DNA of 64,000 nt, taken from contig JAJEKV010000038.1 of the NCBI GenBank assembly GCA_021234155.1, forward strand, positions 12,385,785 to 12,449,784. Reading direction: 5' to 3'. Positions 21,720-33,720 of this stretch are shown piece by piece. The notes under the pieces are model-generated. The model was not told where the DNA came from and did not search any database. It was given only the letters and a program-made list of their open reading frames with translations. Origin of the DNA: Isoetes taiwanensis (Eukaryota; Streptophyta; Lycopodiopsida; Isoetales; Isoetaceae). Numbering within the stretch: the first letter of the stretch is position 1; the number at the start of each line of letters is the position of its first letter. The translations under genes and the position numbers were made by a program.

Positions 21720-24551
21720 ATGGAAAGCTCCCCTGAAAGCATCGATTCAACTAGAAGAAGGATTTTCTTGCAAATTCAAGCTGAAAATAGAAGAAAATCC
21801 CGAGAAAGGAAGAGGCAGAGAGAGAAGGAAAACAATCCTCCTTCCAATACCAAAGATTGTGGTGTTTTGAGTGAAAGAAGATTACAGGAATTGTCGAAGA
21901 ATTTGGAAGATTATTTCCATGAAATTACAAATACTTTTGCCTCGAATATGGACAAAGGGAAGTTAGCATCGAGATTCTTCAAGAAGATTAAACATCTTCC
22001 ATTCGATGTTGATGTAGCAGATCCAAAAGAAAATGCCCTTATGAGGGATTTAATTTTGAATGTGAAAGAGACTTTTCAAGCTCAAAAATATGATAGAAAT
22101 ATTGATGTTCTTCAAGCAAAAAAGGAGTACATGCAAAATTTGCGCATCTTCAACAAAGGGAGAATCAATCAGCAATAGCAAGGCTTCTATCTATTCCAAG
22201 AAGAAGCGTGGCAAGAGCATTTAGAGACGGTGTATGCGAAATTTGAAGCAGGTCCACGGTCAATGTTTAGGAGGAGGAAAAAAAGGTCGATGCACTTTCG
22301 GGATGAAGCAAAGAGGGTAAGATAAAGAATTTTTGGGATGAGAATACTAGGATGTCACCATATAAAAACATGTGAGAAAACATGTTAGTGAAGCAGGTGA
22401 AAAGATTGACCATCCTATTCATTTCTTTGGAGGTGACACAAGTAAGCACGATTGCCCTTTTTTTTCGTATTTTGCATGATATTGTTCTTTGAATACGTGT
22501 TATGATCGATTGCGTTTTTATCTTCAATTGGGAAAGAGTATCCGAGATCAATATATGCCAGCAAACCTTTGAGAAGCTTAAACCAAGCTATATTAGGAGA
22601 TTGCAAAGAAAGAGAGACTTTTGTTGGCCGCGATTACCACATGCACCTTGATTTTTGTCATGGGGCAATTAATAACATGAGGTCGATCCTTATGGTGTGC
22701 ACAAAGATTGCTATGTGGTCCAGGTCCAACATGCAATGCTAAGGACAATATTTTCAAATCTACAAGTGAGTATTGGAGAAATGTGGTATACCCCAAAGTA
22801 GAAGCAGATGAATGGCACAAACATGCATGTTTGATGGACTGCAAGAAATGTGGTCTCAAGAGGTAAGTTATTAACATAGCTCATATATATTGTTTAACTT
22901 TTCATTTCTATGATATCTAGATAACATATGTCATATATATTGTTTAACTTTTCATTTCTATGATATCTAGCTTCAATATTCTCTTCAATTGCTTTCTCTA
23001 TTCCACTTTATGTGATTCCAAAGTGTCCAAGGGAAACAAGTAAATTATTAGAACACCTGTGGATTGGAAAGTTTTTGAAAAAGTTAGTGTTGAGATTGTG
23101 TTAGAAGGATGGCGTCATTTATACTAATTTGTTGATTCTCTTTGCTTGTAAAGAAGAAGTTGTTTCTAAGAGAAACCCTAAGAAGAAACCAACTAAAGTT
23201 ACAAGATTAGCCTACAAATCTGGTACCCCTTTTAAATTAGGAACATGCAAGAAAAACAATGGTAGCATTTGTGCCACACAACTACAAGGCTCATTGGCAA
23301 GCAAAACAATTCAGACAATGTTTGGCAAGTTTTGGAGAAGACACAATAGTTCGTGAATTGACTTTCTGAGTAAAACTATGGTTTCAAAGTTCGGCGTGAG
23401 AAGCTTAATCATGTCATTGGCACAATCGACCAGGTATCCATTTTAGTTCATATCACTTACAGGTTTGGAAGGAAACAACAGGTGGATGGCAATGACATCA
23501 AGAAGAAAAGAAAAGATATGAAGCAAAAAGATGATAACAGAGAAATTATAAAAGAGTGCACTTCTATATTTCAGATGAGAAGTCTCATGACACTGAATTT
23601 GTACAGCATTGCCTCTTAAAACATGCCACTTGGTTGGAGTTAAATGGTATTCAATATTCCAAGCATTATGTATGGTCAGATGGTTGTTCATCTCAATTTA
23701 AGTCTGCAAGACCGACCATTCTATTTCTTGGGTAGATGGTACAGAGATCTTGGGAAGGAGATTATTTAGAATTTCTTTGCCAGCTCGCATGGAAAAGGTG
23801 AGCATGATGGCCAAGGAGCAAAGGCGATGGTAAAAAGATTTTTTTCACAAAGGAACAAGCGAAGTATAATGGGAGAAAAACTCGATTATTACTCGGATGT
23901 CGTTCGATTTCTAAATGAATTCTTTACCAACAGACCATTCGATTAGATATACGAGGTAAGTCTTGCACTTGTAGCACTTGAAGCACTTGAAGCACTTAGA
24001 CCTGTATTTTAGTCTAATTATTGTTCATGATTTTTATGTATGTTTGGTGATACTTTACTAGTTTTATACATGTTGAAGGCCATTTATGTACAAATATAAC
24101 ATTTTGAACTTTTTTTTTTTTTGTTATTGAATGTTTACTTACACAGTACAATTGATTCTGACACTTACAATGATTAAGCACTTACGGCACTTGATTAATT
24201 GTTACTGCGGTACTTTTGGGAAATTGACCCTCATAGTATAGATAGATCGAGAAAGGTATGATGCTCCGGACCCTCAAAGGGACAACTAAAATTCATTGCA
24301 TCGGGCCTTTTGATAGAGAAAATCCTTTGAAGCTTGCACATAGACCTTTGTCATGTTTTTGCATGTCTTGCCGGCCAAAAGGAAAATGGGACTCTGTAGC
24401 ACTAAATCCAGGTATAGGAGGTTGGAAGACAAATGAGTTGGTCCCAAAAAGAAGCGAAGCGGCGAGGAAATTCGACAATGAGGTTGTATCAAGAACTGAG
24501 GAGACCGATAGTGAAGATGATGGTGACCATGATCGATCAGCTCTAATGTAG
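21720..24551 (+). pseudogene. Transposase-like gene of element 2, broken
   Basis: The start at 21720 opens a 152-codon frame with a Lys/Arg-rich helical N-terminus (RKSRERKRQREKENNPPSN). Later pieces follow in different phases. A Cys cluster reads CLMDCKKCG near 22840. SDEKSHDTEFVQHC is near 23565-23610, VWSDGCSSQFKSA near 23670-23710, and FASSHGKGEHDGQGAKAMVK near 23780-23835. A C-terminal HRPLSCFCMSC lies within the 24258-24551 frame. This order (acidic strand, SDG..SQFK, then HGKG..DG.GA..KR) recurs in a family of RNase-H-fold transposase-like proteins in plants and animals. Several stops and shifts, perhaps also introns, interrupt it. It likely once mobilised element 2 and relatives. Confidence 0.6.
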
Positions 24552-25329
24552 AAGTAGGGGACAATTTCTGCGTTGAATCTGAGGAAGCTGCAATCTTGAG
24601 GGTGTAGACTTTTATGTCCGAAATGTATTGAGACAAAAGAACACATTACTAGATGATTATGAAGATGGTTTGGGGCAATGTTTTTGGAATTGGTGAGGTC
24701 ATACTTTTCGGCTACTATTACAAACAATTGGAAGGAGAATTAAGTTTTCAACTTCTTTTAGACAAACCATTGGCCATAGTGTACGACCACCTCGTTAGGA
24801 TTTACCAAATTTGACATGACTTTGGTGAAAGACAACACAGCGTATAGTATGGATGAGCGGAGACATGCCAACAAATAATGAGCAGACACGCCTTCAAGTT
24901 GATAATGATTTCTAATCATCAATTGTGCAAAGAAGATAAAAATATTCATTGATAACTTAATAAGTATATCCGGATCAAAGGATATATCAAAATGTATACA
25001 AAATTGGCCAAATTTACATGAACAACAAAAATGGTTTCGTTTGTCGGTTGACTATTTACAATGTGTTTCACCTAACTATTTACAAATTGTTTCAGGTGTT
25101 GCAAGGTAATTGTTGATGAACTTGCTATTCACTGTCACGCCCACTTCACAAATGTAGAGTAATAGAGATCAAAAGAAACCTTGAGGAATGTTAATATTCG
25201 CGATCCAACCTCTCAAGAATTTCCGACCTCCATATCAAAGAAATCCACAAGTTGTATTCTCTTCAATAATGTCTTCCGGTTATCATCCATTGCAACTTGA
25301 TACAACAATGGAAAAATGGAATCCACTAG
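24552..25329. other. Gene-free central part of element 2
   Basis: A/T-rich DNA between the convergent modules. Short frames on both strands (for example 24758-24949 minus) carry no recognisable motif. 25040-25100 has a small direct repeat, CTATTTACAATGTGTTTCA and its variant. Confidence 0.4.
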
Positions 25330-25896
25330 CAACTTGACTTAAATTCTTCAATCCTCATGCTTTAACGCAATATGATTGTATAAGGTGGAGACAAGAATGT
25401 TTTATAAAGCGAGTCATCAACCAAAATACATCTTTTAGATTGTATTGAGTGAACTTGGTTTGTCAACATGTCGAGGGTAGCGTGAAAGGCATTTTGTCAC
25501 AAAACTCTTGTCCCCCAAATAAAAACAAACTGTGTATAAGTAATGGACACAACCACGTAACACCTCCTTTGTATTGAAACCGGTCATAGATGATCATATA
25601 GCCAAGTCATAGTAAACACTTACCTTGTTTAAAAATTGCAGAACACCGAGGCACTGAATAGAACTATCTTGTTTTTGTATACTCTATAATGTGTGGGCGA
25701 GGTATTTCAAGTTTTCAGACTTTGAATATGTTTTGACCAAAACACCATTGAGGTCCATAATCAATAGCTTTCTACTCACCATGATATCTGCGCTATGTCT
25801 TTGCTTTACTTGTTGAACCTGGCTTTGGCTCAACACTTGCGGCTCAACACTTGCGGCAAGCTTGCCGCTCAACACTTGTTTCAAATGTCTTGGCAA
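25330..25896 (-). pseudogene. FCP1/NIF-type HAD phosphatase-like fragment
   Basis: On the minus strand, VSRKLLIMDLNGVLVKTYSK (about 25720-25790) has the form of motif I of FCP1/NLI-interacting-factor phosphatases. Further down, about 25368-25433, RCILVDDSLYKTFLSPPYTI matches the motif III region with its conserved 'VDDS...NPP'. These enzymes remove phosphate from proteins through an aspartyl intermediate. Here the second motif I Asp is Asn (DLNG), a change I believe is common in a plant subgroup of unknown activity. Stops and shifts between the motifs show decay. It may be a captured host gene or an accessory gene of element 2. The upstream part near 25800-26050 contains short direct repeats of CTCAACACTTG. 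Confidence 0.6.
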
Positions 25897-26429
25897 TCAG
25901 TATCAACACAATGTTGAACCATTGTTGGTGTACTATATTTGCTCCTCTGAAACTATCTTTTGTGGAACAAAAGGCTGGCTCAACACTTGTTTCAAATGTC
26001 TCAACTATATTTGGCTCAACTATAGTTGGTGGAACTATAGTTTTCACTCTCCTTTTCTACTCTCCTTTTCTTCACTTTATTGATGATGTTTGATTTCTCT
26101 CTTTTTCATTATCAAATTTGTTTGAATTTCGTCGATGGACCTACATTAGAACAAAACAAATTCAAACAACCATTGCAAAGCAATTTAAATTTTTTTATTA
26201 ATAACACTCAAATGGCTACAATGAACACTCAAATACCTTCTAATGGCTACAACTTTGCCTTTCATTGATATGGAATTATCTCCAATTGTCCTCGCATGTA
26301 ATCAAGGCCAAACATAATTTTCATGTAAATGAGACTCTTGATTGAGATAGAATCATTTTTTGTCATTGAGCATCAAGTATAGCTTGAAATAGAATACCTT
26401 CTTTTGGAGTTGGACCCCGATCTTCTACT

Positions 26430-27052
26430 TCAACAAAGAAAGAATGGTGGCAGATTGACTGTGGTGATGATGCTTTCCCAAGTAGCGGCATTATTAAGTG
26501 CTACAAGTGCTTCATCGTTGTTTTCTTGCAACTCTAAACTTGTATTCTCATCAGCCTCTAATGCATCTTTCAGATTCTTCTTGCTTACGAATGGATAAGT
26601 CCTCTTAGGTGCTTCTCCTTTCACCTTGCTTTTATCTTTGCTTTTTACTGTTTCTTTGGAACTCTGCACTTTTGATTTGGGTGAAAATTTTCTTTTCTTG
26701 AATATTCCTTCACCACTTCTATCTCGTGGTGTCACTCTCTTGATGTGACTCTGAATTTCCTTTCCCCTCAACAACCTTCCCATCATCTGTTAGTATAACA
26801 TTATCAGTAGCGACATCACCCTCATCATCGTTAGTATAACATTATTTGCTCCAATCTTATAAGGAGATCTTGAAGTTGAGGGTAGCAAGAGCAAGATTTC
26901 AAAAGGTGATATCCTATCATGTACAATGGAAGGTGATCCCGTATTTTCAAGCCTTTGTCTCGTCCCACAGAACCTTTGTCATACCAAGCTCTAAAATAAT
27001 CATAACTGGAGATAGATGAAGTGCAAACAATGCATTTACCTTTAGCCAACAA
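26430..27052 (-). pseudogene. Upstream remnants of the minus-strand module in element 2
   Basis: Frame 26831-27052 contains KGKCIVCTSSISSYDYFRAW and then YMIGYHLLKSCSCYPQL, which could be a small Cys-rich zinc-binding unit. Frame 26430-26786 is strongly basic (FKKRKFSPKSKVQSSKETVK), perhaps a nuclear-targeting linker. Both are upstream of the phosphatase-like motifs on the same strand, so they may form one multidomain protein. I do not recognise the family. Confidence 0.3.
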
Positions 27053-28320
27053 AGGAAAGCGACATTAAGTGATACTCATGATCACATTTTAGTTTTCTTG
27101 ATAACTTGTAATTGCTGGAGAATGCTAATCCACATGCAAAGCACAAGCGTCCTCAAATAAGCAGGTAAGTCTCTACTAAGCGCATTGACTCTAATTGGTG
27201 AAAATTTCATACCTTTCGGTTCTTCCAAGTTTTGAGGTTTGATCTCGTGATTGAGAGGTTAGCATCCTTCATGTGAAGTTCACCTTGCAATTCATCCCTT
27301 CTTGATGTTGTGTTTGGATTGACCTTCCTGTAACTTGCCATTTTTTTTTTTGCATAGGTCTCAAGCATAATACTTGTTTCAAGCTCAATGTCTTTTTCTA
27401 ACTTTCGGAGTTACGCAAAGATTTTTTGAGTTCTAATTCTTTTTTTCATTTGCTCAATATTATTGTTTGCTTACGCCACATTGCCACTTAAAGCCTGGTT
27501 TGAGAGATCCTCTGGCGCCAATGTGACAAAGGATGTCATTCAACTCAATGCACAAGCTTCTCTCTCACTAGAAATTGATGATCTCATTCTCGATCGTGGT
27601 TCTATATTACGTACAATTTTTTGTGCTCAAAATAAAAGATTCCATCGCCAACTTCTTTTCCTCTTGAGCTTCTCACCGTCTTCTTCTCTGTATTTTTTGG
27701 TTCCAATGATTAGGGCTTCCTACACCTCCTCTGTATTTCATAATTTGAGCTCAATGGCCAATTTACCTTGTGCTTTTGGGGATTTTTTTGTGCTGATATG
27801 CAATTTTCCCATGCAAAAGCATAGGCTATCTTTTTCGACCTCATTATTGCATCATCCCTCACTCGATAAAGCTTTTTTTATCAATGTTTGTAATTGTTCT
27901 TTCGGATGTGGGTTTTGTACCGAGATTTTTATCTTGTGTGAATTTATCTCCTCTCTCCAAACCGATAGCCAATCTTCTTTGGTGATTTTTTTCTCCAAAT
28001 ATTTCATTTTAGAGCCGAATTAGTCCATCATCCGGACAATCCCATGCATTTCCACAAAATCTTCTCATCCTTTGCCTGACCCATTCGATGCTTTCCATTT
28101 GGCTTTTTCGGTATGGCTATGGTAGCGAGAAAATCCCAGGACTAAAAGCTATGGCTATGGCGAGAAAGTTCGACTAAAAGCTATAGCTTATGGCTATGGC
28201 GTATCACGGTTATGAGGCCGCGCCGACATTAATTGCATGACACAATTTGGGGGATCAAGTGCGATCCAAGTCTTTGGGTCTTTGTCGGCTTTTTTGATCA
28301 CCAATTATAAATTTACACCT
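27053..28320. other. Right part of element 2, no supported gene
   Basis: The 186-codon plus-strand frame (27463-28023) has no recognisable domain and odd composition. It probably shadows degraded minus-strand coding sequence. Near 28110-28200 a short motif AGCTATGGCTATGGCG repeats. Confidence 0.35.
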
Positions 28321-28755
28321 AATACTTAAACCCTACTAAATCTGTAGGTTTAGGTTTTGGATGCCTTTCCTGCTTCTGAAGTGGCAGAGAGTGTGCGTGC
28401 AGGGTTTCCTCGGGTCAAAAAGAGACTAGGAAGAGAGAACAAAAAAACCCTCCATAGGCACCGGTTCCAAACTTGTATCGTTGGCTCATAACAAGTTGGA
28501 CATCATCTAACCGGGCATGCCAGAAAGTACAACATAATACTTTGACTCCACGATTGCATTCAAAGGTCAGAGTTACTTTAGGAATGTCTGAGGAGTAGAC
28601 GAATGATCAAATGCCTAGATTCTCGAGTACATACTATATCTACACTAGCGCACTGGCAAGGAGTGCATTGAGCAGAAGGTTGACTAGTTTCCCATAACAA
28701 GATGAGTTTGGCTCTATTGGTCATAATAGTTGGTTTCTATGGTAAATTGGATGCT
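28321..28755. repeat. Satellite array, remainder of unit 4, truncated
   Basis: The monomer resumes at AATACTTAAACCCTAC and matches units 2 and 3 through GGTAAATTGGATGCT, then stops abruptly at about 28755. This is the right edge of the array in this window. Confidence 0.8.
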
Positions 28756-30040
28756 TGGGCTAGCAGAATTGATTATCCTTGCTTTGACTAAAAATAATTT
28801 GGTTGAGTTTATTTCCATCATAAAGCCAAAACAGTGAAATCTGAAGCCACATATATAAAGTCTATTTTTCAATTGCAGTCTAATATCGCATTATTTTTTG
28901 AGGATGAGAGTTACCCAATGGTAATGTCTGTATTCCCATTTGCAACGATATCCAACATAAGGACATAGTAATTGTTTTTCACAAATGGTTCCTCATTAAT
29001 TGGCCCCTCACCCTTAGAATTTTGAACTATTTGATTGAAACAAAGCCTTATGAATTTCTTTCTATATTTTGTGCTTGGGCTTTGCAATGGTGTATCTTTC
29101 ACTTTAACATAAAAAAAAATATCACGAAAGCTTAATGTGAATACACCACAGTGGCTACATAGAATTCAATCTATGCTTTGTAAATTAATTCCCCTAGCAC
29201 CAAATCTTGAATAAAAGAAATTTACTCATTGATTTCTTATCAAAGCTTGCTTCACTCATTTTGAAGATTGTATTAGTGTCCAAATTTGTTTAGACTCCAT
29301 AGCACTACTAGTAGATTTTGGAAAGTTGATATTTATGGACAACTAGGTAACAAATAAGGCCTAACTTCCAACAAATAAGATACACTAGAATAAGGGCAAT
29401 TGGTAGCTTGCTTGTATGTTGATTGTATGTGTTCTATTCTATTCTATTCTATTCTATTCATTAAGCATAGAACACAATAAATTTTTTCAAAATGTGGCTT
29501 GGCTTGGTACCATCTTCTCATGAAATCACCATGGAATTGTAAATGGAGAGACAAATAATTATATTAATGAAACCAGTTATTTAATGCACTTTAGCTACCA
29601 ACAAAGGAAAAATCATTAATATAAGAAGTTGCATTGCGCATGCGCGTGCACACACAAAATACAAAATGCATGATGGTGTTTGGGAAGACGGAGCATAGAA
29701 GATACATGTTCAAAAGCCCATCAGATAAGCCAAAGGAATTCGAAAGTAAGGATCAATGTTGGCTCATCATATAAGGTGTAATGATTTTGACAAGACAGTG
29801 TTCGTCATCTCTTCTAGACCATCATGGCATAAAGTAATGCTCGATGCTTAGACATGAACTATTAGACGGACACAAAAAAAAATGCATATTGTTGTTATTC
29901 ATGGTTCTTGAACATAGTAACCTAATCTTCAAATCATGCTAATATTCATCTAGCGGTTTCAACAAACTATTACTATTTTTCATAAATCAATTGCATCGAT
30001 CCGAGCCATCGGATCGTCATTCTGGGCAGGGACAAGCCAT
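28756..30040. other. Gene-free A/T-rich stretch with (TTCTA)n
   Basis: No convincing gene. A pentanucleotide microsatellite TTCTATTCTATTCTA runs 29432-29459, and a short CACACA/GCGCATGC stretch lies near 29637-29660. Confidence 0.5.
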
Positions 30041-30049
30041 TATATAAGG
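30041..30049 (+). promoter_or_regulatory. Candidate TATA box
   Basis: TATATAAGG is followed within about 30 bp by a C/T-rich leader-like stretch (30060-30250), as in a plant Pol II promoter. No convincing reading frame follows, so it may belong to a dead gene or a transposon. Confidence 0.3.
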
Positions 30050-32384
30050 CTCTTCTCCATTCGGGACCGGTTATCGGCGTCTTCTCACAGCAGCACTTCT
30101 TCCATTCTCATTGCTTTCAATCTTCCTTTTCAAATCCTTTTCCCGCGACACTACACTGAATCCCATCTTCCTTTCCATTCCTTTTTCCATGACTCTATGT
30201 TGGTCCAATCCTCCTTTTCAATCCTTTCCTGTGACTCCACCATGACCCGATCCGTTCCTACATTTCCAGATATCTTCTTACTGGATTTCTGCATGCTATT
30301 ATAGCAATCATCTGCAAGATCCTTATGGCCCTCATAGCAATCATCTGCAAGGTATGGCCCTCACATGTTTGAAGCGATGTGGCACAATCAGCTATGAGGT
30401 ATAGCTCTCCGTTTCTTGACTTCTCATACATGTCTTATTGTTAGTTTCTTAGCGATGCAATATTTTCTGATGTTTATAGCCAATTTTGTTCTGATGTTTA
30501 TCGCCAATTTTGTCATCCTTTGGTTGCGACCCTGTGATTGTAACTGGAATTGGCATATTGCTTGTGTTTTTTATTTTGCACATTCTTTCTACTTCATGCA
30601 TGTTTTCATTCTACCAGCCTGGTTTCGATGGCTAGGTAGATCCTAAACTACCTTATTTAGGATTTAACTATGATGGCTAGGTTGATCCCCACATAAGGGT
30701 AGATATAGCTACCCATTTTTGTTTGCTTTAGCGAATTTTATAGCAGGAAGCGATGTTCATCGATTTGGTGCCCTGGCGAGGCGTGTTCATCGATTTGGTG
30801 CAACGATTGGCGGCAAAAGGTGAACGGGCGCTAATTCACATCCACGATTTTGGACGAAAGAATCAGCCAACCACCCTTTATGCCTCTTTAGGCTTCTATT
30901 TCATGTGCTTTCGGATCTTTCTTTTTGCGGGGGCGTTTTCCCCGGCAGATAGAAGGGCGGCGGATTCAGTGGTGCGGCATGCGGTGCTGCCGCGGCGAGA
31001 GCTCCGGTGCGGGCCACAGATCTACCATACATCCCTTAAAAGGCCGGGTTGAATCGACAAACCATCCGATTGGCTGCGGGGTGACTAATGGTACGCTTTT
31101 TGGGGCCCCATCGATTGGCTCGGAGGCGACACCTTACCCGAGCATCCAGATCAGTGCTATCGGAATCCAACAGAGTATCGGCGTGTGTCGAATGTAGGCA
31201 TTCCATCTTTTGTGGAGTCATTCAGGTCTGGCGGTATTTCTCGTATTCGGTGATCTCTCCTTCAAGTTTGCACATCCTCTTTTCCCCTTTGTTTAATCAC
31301 TTCCTTTGCTCTCGAGGACGGATTTTTTCTTGGATCTTCACTTTTGGATGGCGATTATTTCCCATGAAGCGTGATTGGAGTTGTTTCATCGCTTTGCTCC
31401 CCATCTCACGAAAGCATGCCTCATCGAACACCTCTTCTATCGAATGCCTCTTTCTTCCGAGGGCTCGCTTTTTACACCAAGATTCTCATCTTCCCGCTAT
31501 GACGATTGTTCCCAAGCAGTGTTACTCTACAAGACCTCTCTCTCTCTCTTCTTTGTGCTTCTCATATTTTTATGCAAGAGCCGTTTTCTAGGCAAAGGCA
31601 AAGGCGGCTGCTTCCAATATTCGGCATGCCCATCGATTGCCTACTTACGCCTACTTTTAGCCTACCTACTTTTTGGCTTCTATCTGCTGCCATCTCTCTC
31701 GTTTTTTCGCTTCTAGACTACACCGCCTTCTTTCTTTTTGCTAAACCTACGATCGCTTTTCTCGCCCAAAACACATGGACCCAACCATTTTTCTACCATT
31801 CTTTTAGCCAAGATCCCAAATAATCGCTACATCCTATATTCGCTACATCCTAGCCATCCAAATATGGCATATACCCAAGCACATGCCATACCCCAAAAGC
31901 AGTGGCCGCCCAACCCCAAGTCAAGATGGGGTCAAAACCCCATTTCCGCGTCGCCCTCTAAGGTTCATCGGGGCGTATTCATTTTGAAGTCAATTCCATA
32001 CATACATACAAAGTAATAACTTCGAAAACTCGGATCACATAAGTTTCTGGAAAGATGGCTGCCCCAAGCAATGATGGGACACTGTCTTACTTCCAAAGGA
32101 AATTCTGAGGAAAGGACCACGGAACTCCCATGGCAGAAAGTAAACACCGTCCACAAACCGAAGAAGAATTTGTCGACCAAGCATCTGGCCCACAACTGCT
32201 AAGCATTTCCAAAGGAAATTAGAGAAGGGCACCATGGCCGCAATGAAGTGTGCAACTCTGGCTTCACAACTCATTCCACAACCGCAGAGCAACCGGCAGA
32301 GCTACAGCGGCGCCCACAAAACCAAAAGACCCCCTAAAAAAGAGCCGTAAGAGGGCGAGAACAAAACAAGGAAAATGCATGCAA
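30050..32384. other. Unassigned stretch with mixed short frames
   Basis: An 18-bp motif TGTTCATCGATTTGGTGC is duplicated at 30753-30804. 31250-31760 is pyrimidine-rich with a CTCTCTCT tract, and overlapping frames on both strands compete. None has a recognisable domain. I see no supported gene. Confidence 0.35.
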
Positions 32385-32511
32385 GAATGGGGATTTGAAC
32401 CCACCATTAAATCGGGTACCAGATTTGATGAATGGCTTAGGACTTACCATGGTCGCCATTACACCAACAACATAAGGAGCACGCATAATAATCGTGGCAA
32501 GAGCGAGAATA
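32385..32511 (-). mobile_element. tRNA-derived SINE-like sequence 1
   Basis: On the minus strand, TGGTGTAATGGCG (A-box-like, about 32454-32466) precedes GGTTCAAATCC (B box, 32391-32401) at tRNA-like spacing. No tRNA acceptor stem forms. The block is flanked by an imperfect direct repeat of about 28 bp (GCGAGAACAAAA...GCATGCA at 32356-32384 and 32512-32540), which could be a long target duplication. Confidence 0.45.
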
Positions 32512-33268
32512 GGCGAGAACAAAAGAAGAAATTGCATGCACATGCTTTCGCTATGGCGAAAAGAACAATCCAAATCTCCCCTTCACAAGAAGAAAAACGC
32601 GGATGCCATAGCGGCTCAGATTCTCCATCTCATTGCCCCATCCGAATTCTGCATCGGGCCTCCGAAATTAAATCCATGTTTTCACTGCTTTTGCCGGATT
32701 AACAGGCTCTAAGAATCGATTTGAAGGCGTCGGTTGCTTGAACCATGCGAATAACTCCTCGCCATCGCCAAGCAAGCGCCCCTGGAAGAACTCCGCCATG
32801 CCCCGCCCTAGCAGCCCAATTCGACCACGAACCCCACTTTCCTAATGGGGCGGGAACAAAATGGGCGACTCCGGTTGTAAAAATTAGGCCTTCCCAAAAA
32901 AAAGCCAATACAACCCATTCGACCATTGCCAAACCAAACCCAAATTTGTGAGTCAGCAAAATACCATTTTTAGATACGAATACATGCCTTAACCTTGCAA
33001 AATCTTATGTTACACGAGCCCCCAACAACATTTTGGGAACCTAATAGCTCATCTTTATTGGTTGGTTTCATGCCTCCATTTCGTGATTTAGATTTGCACG
33101 AGTGCGGCTTGTGCCCTCCAGGCATCTTGATGGCACACCTTGCCTTTGGGGTACGTTAGTTTGAATTATTTTATCTGAGTTGTTCCTGCTTTCGTTATTC
33201 TTTTATTTGTACACGTTTCATGTGAATGCTAACGTTCGTTACAATGTTCTTATTCAATTATAGTGCTA

Positions 33269-33720
33269 CTAGTAACGGTGCCCAGCGTTGCTGGGCATAA
33301 TGTGTAACCTGTAAATGCTTGGAACTTGTGCATTTACATGGAGTAACTTCTGTGCCTTGGATCATTTTGGGAACCTATAGAGTAACTTCTGGGCCTTTGG
33401 ATCGTTTTGGAAACTTGTAGAATGCAAATGGCCATGTTGATGATGTTTATGTGTTGTGGCATATGTAACCCTTTGAAGCCATTCTATTTATTGGGCTATT
33501 TATTGTGAATCTTCGATAACTTGTTCATTTTGTGTTGCACCTTTATCTATAGCTACCTTTAAACTTGGAACCTTAAATTAGAGCTACCTTTTGTAATACT
33601 TGGATGTTGTTAATTGTGTGCACAAATAAAAGATGAAACTTGCAAATTAAGTATGAAATATTGCAAAAGAAGAAAGGTGGGCTTAATGGATATTCTTGAA
33701 TATAGAAACAGTGCCCAACA
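33269..33720 (-). mobile_element. Helitron D, 3' end
   Basis: CTAGTAACGG then hairpin GCCCAGCGTTGCTGGGC at 33269-33297 is a Helitron 3' end on the minus strand, with A before it on the plus strand. The next roughly 400 bp are recognisably similar to the corresponding region of Helitron C (55451 onward), for example ATAGCTACCTTTAAA and AATACTTGG. I could not place a 5' TC end; one possibility is near 35033. Confidence 0.6.

Larger units (their letters stand above)
21356..28320. mobile_element. TIR transposon, 6.97 kb, 4-bp target duplication (element 2)
   Basis: Satellite unit 4 is split between 21355 and 28321. AATA is present on both sides (21352-21355 and 28321-28324) and once in the intact consensus. 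The ends are GGGTGTAAATT on the left and AATTTACACCT on the right. They are inverted for at least 10 bp, with weaker pairing out to GGTG about 20 bp in. A plus-strand transposase-like pseudogene (21720-24551) converges with minus-strand remnants carrying phosphatase-like motifs (25330-27052). The ends differ from element 1, but the duplication length is the same. Confidence 0.75.

Noticed and set aside
27463-28023. 186-codon plus-strand frame inside element 2
   Set aside because: No domain is recognised and the composition is atypical (many Phe, Ser and Cys). It probably shadows degraded minus-strand coding sequence.
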